Positions 7,473 to 11,374 of a stretch of DNA of 11,374 nucleotides are shown here, in pieces. A model generated the notes under the pieces. That model ran no database searches, was not told the origin of the DNA, and was given only the letters and a program-made list of their open reading frames with translations. Position numbers and translations under genes: made by a program. Origin of the DNA: an uncultured Cellvibrio sp. (lineage in GTDB: Bacteria; Pseudomonadota; Gammaproteobacteria; Pseudomonadales; Cellvibrionaceae); assembly GCA_946886255.1 (NCBI GenBank), contig CAMPIG010000114.1:1-11374 (forward strand). Direction: 5' to 3'. Position 1 is the stretch's first letter. Every line of letters begins with the position of its first letter.

Positions 7473-8492
7473 TCAATCAATCAACTTACTTTGATATCGA
7501 TCCAGGTCTTTCGGGTCAACCACCGGCCAACCGTCTTTATCCCACTTCATCTCCAGGATTTTAATTTTTTGTAAATATTTATCTGCCGTTTCATAAGCGT
7601 GCAATACCAGATAGTCTTTCTTGCCAAAGGTGTAGGCGCTGTTGTGGCCCAGCGCGATCCAATTTTTGTTGCCGGCAATCACCAACGAACCACCGCCCTG
7701 ATTCATATCCACGCCGTCTTTATCCAGATAAGGTCCGCGAATATCCTTGGCGCGGCCAACCACGACTTTATAATCGCTATCTTTCCCGCGACAACACTTG
7801 TCCCAGGATGCAAATAAATAATAGTAGTCGCCTTTCTTAAAGATAAACGGTGCTTCAATGGCAGCGGAGCCGGCGCTGGCATCGTCTTGCAAGATGGAGC
7901 GCTCGCGTTTGGCGATGGTATGCCATTCCTGTGGCTCCGCCACGGCTGTTAAATTTTTTGCCAGCTTTACCAATTTCAATCCACCCCAAAATGAGCCAAA
8001 ACTCATCCAGGGAGTACCGGTTTCATCGAGGATCACCGCGGGGTCAATCGCATTCCACATATCGCGATGCGGTACCGACTGCACCACAATCCCCTGATCT
8101 TTCCAGCCATAATCCGGTGACGAGGTGTCTAATGTTTTCGTGACAGTGACGCCCATAGCCGAGGTATTTTTGCCGAAGGCTGAGACCGAGTAATACAGAT
8201 AAAACTGGCCATTGTGTTGCACAATATCCGGTGCCCACAAATGACCATTGAATTCCGGCGCAACGCGGCGCGCCCATTCTGGTTCCGTGGTAAACACGCG
8301 GCCTGCCTTCTTCCAATTTTTCATGTCTTTAGAGCGATAAAAGGTAATGCCGGGACCGGTGCTGAACAGGTAATAGGTGTCGCCTTCTTTGGTCATGACC
8401 GGATCGTGGACATCCACCTGCCGGGCAAGGGCCAGGGAGGTCAGCAGCAGGCCGCATAGCAGAGCCAAACAGGAGAGGGGGGATAGGTGCAT
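7473..8492 (-). CDS. arb43A: Secreted GH43 alpha-1,5-L-arabinanase, Arb43A-like
   Basis: This enzyme cleaves alpha-1,5-linked arabinan with inversion. Cellvibrio japonicus Arb43A, the closest match I recognise, is reported to work processively and release arabinotriose. The five-bladed propeller residues are Asp30 (VHDPV, base), Asp150 (NAIDPAV, pKa modulator) and Glu213 (AAIEAPF, acid). The gaps of 120 and 63 equal those between Asp38, Asp158 and Glu221 of C. japonicus Arb43A, so the alignment is offset by a constant 8 residues. A Sec signal peptide covers residues 1-23 (SLALA before Arg24) and has no valid lipobox. At 339 aa it is a single-domain enzyme without a carbohydrate-binding module. 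The start is supported by GGAG at 8502-8499, 6 nt upstream. It is divergent from the lipoprotein GH43 at 8639 and convergent with the beta-L-arabinofuranosidase, so it is transcribed alone. Confidence 0.95.
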   Translation of the reverse strand: MHLSPLSCLALLCGLLLTSLALARQVDVHDPVMTKEGDTYYLFSTGPGITFYRSKDMKNWKKAGRVFTTEPEWARRVAPEFNGHLWAPDIVQHNGQFYLYYSVSAFGKNTSAMGVTVTKTLDTSSPDYGWKDQGIVVQSVPHRDMWNAIDPAVILDETGTPWMSFGSFWGGLKLVKLAKNLTAVAEPQEWHTIAKRERSILQDDASAGSAAIEAPFIFKKGDYYYLFASWDKCCRGKDSDYKVVVGRAKDIRGPYLDKDGVDMNQGGGSLVIAGNKNWIALGHNSAYTFGKKDYLVLHAYETADKYLQKIKILEMKWDKDGWPVVDPKDLDRYQSKLID

Positions 8493-8565
8493 GGAGAGCT
8501 CCAGAGGTAATTGTTTACAATTCTATTCATTTATCGGTGGCCCTAAGGCCTCTCCGAGAAGTATA

Positions 8566-8580
8566 TTGTATTATAATATG
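8566..8580 (+). promoter_or_regulatory. Recurring motif, site 4 (TTGTATTATAATATG)
   Basis: This sequence matches site 2 (1912-1926) at 13 of 15 positions, with an exact 11-bp core TTATAATATGT shared between 8571-8581 and 1917-1927. It sits in the 146-bp space between the divergent arabinanase and lipoprotein GH43 genes, where a shared regulator would act on both. It overlaps a self-complementary -10 element, so part of the similarity could be promoter sequence. Confidence 0.42.
8569..8578. promoter_or_regulatory. Self-complementary -10 element (TATTATAATA) for divergent GH43 genes
   Basis: The palindrome contains a perfect TATAAT on the plus strand (8572-8577) and another on the minus strand (8575-8570). 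The leaders would be about 55 nt to the ATG at 8639 and about 70 nt to the start at 8492. Bacterial promoters with symmetrical -10 elements are known to fire in both directions. Neither strand has a good -35 at the right distance, so an activator or a different promoter is possible. Confidence 0.45.
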
Positions 8581-8638
8581 TCGTGTTGAGATAAGAATAA
8601 CATCGCCTGCCTATAGGCCAGCCGGAGTGTTAAATTTT

Positions 8639-9691
8639 ATGAAAATCCCTATGGCGTTCTTCGTCTTCTGCATGTCAGTAGTTTGCTGCCTGATAGTCGG
8701 TTGCGGCAATACATCACCGAGTGACGATATGGCGTTCGCTCCCCATCCCTTGGTCGCGCAACGAGCTGACCCTTGGGTGTATCGTCAGGATAACGGCCAA
8801 TACTTTTTTATCGCCACATCACCGGCCTTCGACCAAATTGAAATGCGACAGGCCAATTCATTGCGAGGCCTGGCTGACGCTGAGCCGCAGGTTGTCTGGC
8901 GCAAGCATGCCTCCGGCGAGATGGGCGCAAATATCTGGGCACCGGAGTTACATCGTATTGATGGTACCTGGTATATCTATTTTGCTGCGGGTGAGGCGGA
9001 GCAACCCTGGCTAATACGCATGTATGTATTAGCAAATACCTCGGCTAATCCTCTGGAAGGCGAATGGCAGGAGTTGGGGCGCATTAAAACCCGGCGCGAT
9101 TCTTTTTCTCTCGATGCCACTCACTTTGCGCATCGTGGTAAGCATTATCTGATTTGGGCACAAAAAGATCCGGAAGAAAAATTTAATTCTGCCCTTTATC
9201 TTGCCGAGATGAAAAGCCCTACAGAATTACACGAGCGCGAAGTGATGCTGACGCAACCGGAGTTGCCTTGGGAAGTGATCGGTTACAAAGTGAATGAAGG
9301 GGCAGCGGTTTTAATCCGCAACAATAAAATTTTTGTTACCTATTCTGCCAGTGCCACCGATCACAATTACGCCATGGGTTTATTGTGGGCGGATGTGGAT
9401 GCCGATCTACTTGATCCGGCTTCCTGGCATAAGTCCACTCAGCCAGTATTTTTCACCCAGGAAGCATTGCAACGATTCGGGCCCGGGCACAACAGTTTTA
9501 CCCTGGCAGACGATGGCAAAACCGATGTCATGATTTACCATGCGCGCGACTATCGCGAACTTAACGGCACGCCGCTGACCGATCCGAATCGCCATACATA
9601 TATGCGTCGTTTGTTGTGGGATGAGAAGGGTATGCCATATTTCGGACAAGATTTACGTGACGCAGAAACCTGGCAGCAGCCTGTAAAATAA
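8639..9691 (+). CDS. Lipoprotein GH43 exo-alpha-L-arabinofuranosidase
   Basis: It probably trims arabinose from alpha-1,5-arabino-oligosaccharides at the periplasmic or outer face of the outer membrane. The N-terminus is a lipoprotein signal with lipobox IVGC, so Cys22 would be lipidated. Gly23 at position +2 is not an inner-membrane retention signal. The GH43 catalytic residues visible are Asp44 (RADPW, base), Asp159 (FSLDATHF, pKa modulator) and Glu220 (KVNEGAAV, acid), with NIWAPELH at 98-105. The VNEGAAVLIRN and YSASATD stretches resemble GH43 subfamily 26, whose characterised members are exo-1,5-arabinofuranosidases; the subfamily call is tentative. The protein is 350 aa with no carbohydrate-binding module. 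I chose the ATG at 8639 because the lipoprotein signal starts there. An in-frame upstream start at 8537 would translate the promoter region. The ribosome site is weak (GGAG at 8624-8627, 11-nt spacing). Confidence 0.92.
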   Translation: MKIPMAFFVFCMSVVCCLIVGCGNTSPSDDMAFAPHPLVAQRADPWVYRQDNGQYFFIATSPAFDQIEMRQANSLRGLADAEPQVVWRKHASGEMGANIWAPELHRIDGTWYIYFAAGEAEQPWLIRMYVLANTSANPLEGEWQELGRIKTRRDSFSLDATHFAHRGKHYLIWAQKDPEEKFNSALYLAEMKSPTELHEREVMLTQPELPWEVIGYKVNEGAAVLIRNNKIFVTYSASATDHNYAMGLLWADVDADLLDPASWHKSTQPVFFTQEALQRFGPGHNSFTLADDGKTDVMIYHARDYRELNGTPLTDPNRHTYMRRLLWDEKGMPYFGQDLRDAETWQQPVK

Positions 9692-9708
9692 TTACCAGAC
9701 GTTGCATG

Positions 9709-9742
9709 CAGTGAGTCGTTGATTGCGGCTCATTGTATTCTT
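9709..9742 (+). terminator. Possible weak terminator after the lipoprotein GH43 gene
   Basis: CAGTGAGTCG (9709-9718) can pair over 10 bp, including two G-T pairs, with CGGCTCATTG (9726-9735) around a 7-nt loop. The following tail TATTCTTC is only moderately T-rich. If it is inefficient, the epimerase gene 170 bp downstream could be partly cotranscribed. Confidence 0.4.
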
Positions 9743-9759
9743 CAAAAAATCCCGTGATG

Positions 9760-9772
9760 ATGTTAATAACAT
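9760..9772. promoter_or_regulatory. 13-bp odd-centred palindrome ATGTTAATAACAT upstream of the epimerase
   Basis: Six-base arms are inverted around a single central A, about 90 bp before the epimerase start. Just downstream, a TAGAAT (9819-9824) could serve as a -10 box, but no proper -35 is spaced to it. The size and position suit an operator. The motif is unlike the TTRTCTTAYAATATG sites elsewhere in the locus. Confidence 0.28.
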
Positions 9773-9860
9773 TACTGCATAGACCGTTTTTCTTGTAGTC
9801 ATTAAAACCTGTTGTCAGTAGAATACCGCTCCTCCACGACCTTTTCCGGATGTTTCCCCC

Positions 9861-10922
9861 ATGTCAAAACCCGCTATTTCCACGTCTTTTTTTGGCACTA
9901 CCCCCGCAGGTGAAACCGTTAATCTGTACACGCTGACCAACACGTCTGGCATGGAGATCGGCATTATCAATTTTGGCGGAATCATCACCCGTATTAAAAC
10001 GGTAGATCGCCAGGGTGAGTTCGCCGACGTAGCCTTGGGCTTTGATGAGTTGGAACCCTACCTGCAAGCCTCACCCTATTTCGGGGCCTTAATCGGTCGC
10101 TTCGGTAACCGCCTGGCCAAGGGGCGTTTTGAGTTGGATGGTAAAACCTATCAACTGGCAACCAATAACGGTGAGAATCATCTGCACGGCGGCGTTACCG
10201 GTTTTGACAAAGTAGTGTGGGAAGCAACACCGGTCACTGCTGACAATCACGTAGGGCTGAAATTGTTTTATGTCAGTCGCGATGGCGATCAAGGGTATCC
10301 GGGAAATCTATCGGTGACGGTCACTTATACGCTGACCAATGAAGATGAAATTCTGGTGGATTATCACGCGACCACTGACCAGGCAACGCCGATCAATTTA
10401 ACCCAGCACAGTTATTTTAATCTCGCCGGGCAGGGAGATATTTTGCAACATGAGTTGATGATTAATGCGGATGCGTTTACACCGATTGATGATACCCAGA
10501 TTCCTTTAGGTGGATCGCGCAAGCTGGCCGGTACACCGTTCGATTTCAGAGTAGCAAAAAAAATCGGCGCACATATTAATCAGGAAGATGAGCAATTGCG
10601 TTGCGGTCTGGGTTACGACCATAACTTTGTATTAAACAAAGCTGCACCCAACACATTAACGCTGGCGGCGCGCGCGACGGAACATACGACCGGGCGTGTG
10701 CTGGAGGTGTATACCGAAGAACCGGGTGTGCAATTTTATTCCGGAAATTTCCTTGATGGTAGTTTGACCGGCAAGGGAAAAACCTACGCGCATCGCACGG
10801 GTTTTTGTCTGGAGCCGCAACATTTTCCGGACTCACCCAATCAACCGGATTTTCCCTCGACAATTTTGCGACCGGGTGAGGTTTATAGCAGTCGGACGGT
10901 TTTTAAGTTTCTTGTTCTATAA
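9861..10922 (+). CDS. Aldose 1-epimerase (mutarotase), GalM family
   Basis: It interconverts the alpha and beta anomers of free aldoses; here L-arabinose is the likely physiological sugar, which is inferred from context, although the family also acts on galactose and glucose. Family motifs appear in order: IGRFGNRLAKG near residue 80, NHLHGG with His109, NLTQHSYFNL with His183 (the presumed acid), GYDHNFV near 255, and TEEPGVQFYSGN with Glu287 (the presumed base). The 353-aa length is usual for the family. There is no signal peptide, so the protein should be cytoplasmic, unlike the other enzymes here. The ribosome site is poor (GGA at 9848-9850, 10-nt spacing), but no better start is seen. 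A REP-like palindrome lies 94 bp past its stop. Confidence 0.95.
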   Translation: MSKPAISTSFFGTTPAGETVNLYTLTNTSGMEIGIINFGGIITRIKTVDRQGEFADVALGFDELEPYLQASPYFGALIGRFGNRLAKGRFELDGKTYQLATNNGENHLHGGVTGFDKVVWEATPVTADNHVGLKLFYVSRDGDQGYPGNLSVTVTYTLTNEDEILVDYHATTDQATPINLTQHSYFNLAGQGDILQHELMINADAFTPIDDTQIPLGGSRKLAGTPFDFRVAKKIGAHINQEDEQLRCGLGYDHNFVLNKAAPNTLTLAARATEHTTGRVLEVYTEEPGVQFYSGNFLDGSLTGKGKTYAHRTGFCLEPQHFPDSPNQPDFPSTILRPGEVYSSRTVFKFLVL

Positions 10923-11016
10923 ATTTTTTGGCCAGTCGTTGTGCTGATGTCGGTTTAGGCCATTGGCTGATTTGACGTGCAGGTTTTTGTTCGATCCTTT
11001 CGCGATCTGCGTACTG

Positions 11017-11096
11017 TGTCGGATTACGCTGCGCTAATCCGACCTGTTTGAATGCCGCATCCGTAGGTCGGATTAGCCGTAAGGCGTAATCCGACA
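11017..11096. repeat. REP-like extragenic palindrome, copy B (80 bp, full form)
   Basis: The outer arms TGTCGGATTACGC (11017-11029) and GCGTAATCCGACA (11084-11096) are perfectly inverted over 13 bp. Inside, TAATCCGACCT (11035-11045) is inverted against AGGTCGGATTA (11065-11075). Each half can also fold as its own hairpin. The element shares its arms and the CCGTAGGTCG junction with copy A at 7397-7466. It lies between two genes of the same orientation, so its role need not be termination. Confidence 0.85.
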
Positions 11097-11228
11097 CTGA
11101 CCCCTAAATCCTCTGCACATCCAACCACGTCATAACCATTCCCCTTATATCAGCCTCGGTGTTATTAAAAATCGTTCCCTTGGAAAACTGGCTCACTCCT
11201 CGCAAACCCGCTAGAATCACCAAGTCTT

Positions 11229-11243
11229 CATATAGTAAGACAA
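11229..11243 (-). promoter_or_regulatory. Recurring motif, site 5 (TTGTCTTACTATATG)
   Basis: On the minus strand it matches site 2 at 12 of 15 positions. It lies 34-49 bp upstream of the start codon of the partial gene at 11278, in the expected promoter zone, but in the opposite orientation to that gene, unlike sites 1 and 2 relative to theirs. The match is looser than the others. Confidence 0.35.
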
Positions 11244-11277
11244 TATTATCAATAATAATGCTAATAAAGGTGGAATT

Positions 11278-11374
11278 ATGTCAGCAAAACTTCTCAGAGG
11301 AGCCCGGCTCCTGTGCGCCTTGTTTGTTATGGGCGTGTTTGTGCCCAGCGGTGTTGTCTCTGCGTTGGAGTTAT
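11278..11374 (+). CDS. Exported protein, N-terminus only (cut by right window edge)
   Basis: Only 32 codons are present. They encode a classical Sec signal peptide: a basic start (KLLRGAR), a hydrophobic core around residues 11-22, and a likely cleavage after VVSA (residue 29). The ribosome site AAAGGTGG (11266-11273) is strong and well spaced. The family cannot be told from this piece. The context and the shared upstream motif suggest another arabinan-active enzyme or binding protein, but that is inference. Confidence 0.8.
   Translation, partial: MSAKLLRGARLLCALFVMGVFVPSGVVSALEL

Larger units (their letters stand above)
10923..11277. other. 355-bp gene-free region between the epimerase and the last gene
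   Basis: The first 94 bp show no gene and no clear terminator hairpin. An 80-bp REP-like palindrome follows (11017-11096). The last 180 bp should carry the promoter of the gene at 11278: TAGAAT (11212-11217) and TATAGT (11231-11236) are -10 candidates, but neither has a good -35. One copy of the recurring motif is at 11229-11243. The 64-codon minus-strand open frame across the palindrome is not a credible gene. Confidence 0.7.

Noticed and set aside
8537..8638. In-frame upstream extension of the lipoprotein GH43 gene starting at 8537
   Set aside because: It would add 34 residues in front of a clean lipoprotein signal peptide and would translate through the divergent promoter region. The ATG at 8639 gives a proper lipobox at Cys22.
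10903..11097. 64-codon minus-strand open frame after the epimerase
   Set aside because: About half of it is the REP-like palindrome and the rest overlaps the epimerase 3' end; no ribosome site or domain is visible.

Overview
The window looks like part of a chromosomal pectic arabinan utilisation locus from a Gram-negative gammaproteobacterium, most likely a member of the Cellvibrionaceae (Cellvibrio or a close relative). The reasons are two large TonB-dependent outer-membrane receptors, Sec and lipoprotein signals on the degradative enzymes, moderate G+C, and a GH43 arabinanase whose three catalytic acidic residues have exactly the spacing reported for Cellvibrio japonicus Arb43A. The species assignment is inference.

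Layout. Positions 1-1600 (minus) hold the N-terminal half of a TonB-dependent receptor that runs off the left edge. It is divergent from a second, complete receptor (2099-4771, plus), and the two share a 498-bp A+T-rich promoter region. Behind the second receptor come two tandem terminator-like hairpins, and only 34 bp later the start of a secreted DUF1680-type beta-L-arabinofuranosidase (GH127/GH146 clan, 4958-7339). A REP-like palindrome separates its 3' end from the convergent arabinanase gene (7473-8492, minus). The arabinanase is in turn divergent from a lipoprotein GH43 exo-arabinofuranosidase (8639-9691, plus). A cytoplasmic aldose 1-epimerase follows (9861-10922), then a second REP-like palindrome, then the first 32 codons of another exported protein (11278 to the right edge).

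How the genes fit together (inference). Exported Arb43A-type arabinanase cuts the alpha-1,5-arabinan backbone. The receptors carry the oligosaccharides across the outer membrane. The lipoprotein GH43 and the beta-L-arabinofuranosidase release arabinose, dealing with alpha and beta linkages respectively. The epimerase equilibrates the anomers of the free sugar in the cytoplasm. No inner-membrane transporter, arabinose isomerase/kinase or regulator gene lies in the window.

The most interesting non-coding signal is a short motif, roughly TTRTCTTAYAATATG. It recurs in the upstream regions of both receptors, between the divergent GH43 genes, and before the last partial gene, overlapping predicted start sites in several cases. 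It may mark a locus-specific regulon. Other points of interest are the tandem hairpins in front of the beta-L-arabinofuranosidase, a self-complementary -10 element between the two GH43 genes, and two homologous REP-like palindromes that bracket the arabinanase-GH43-epimerase block, one of which has lost 16 bp. I saw no tRNA, rRNA, CRISPR array, transposase gene or phage gene.
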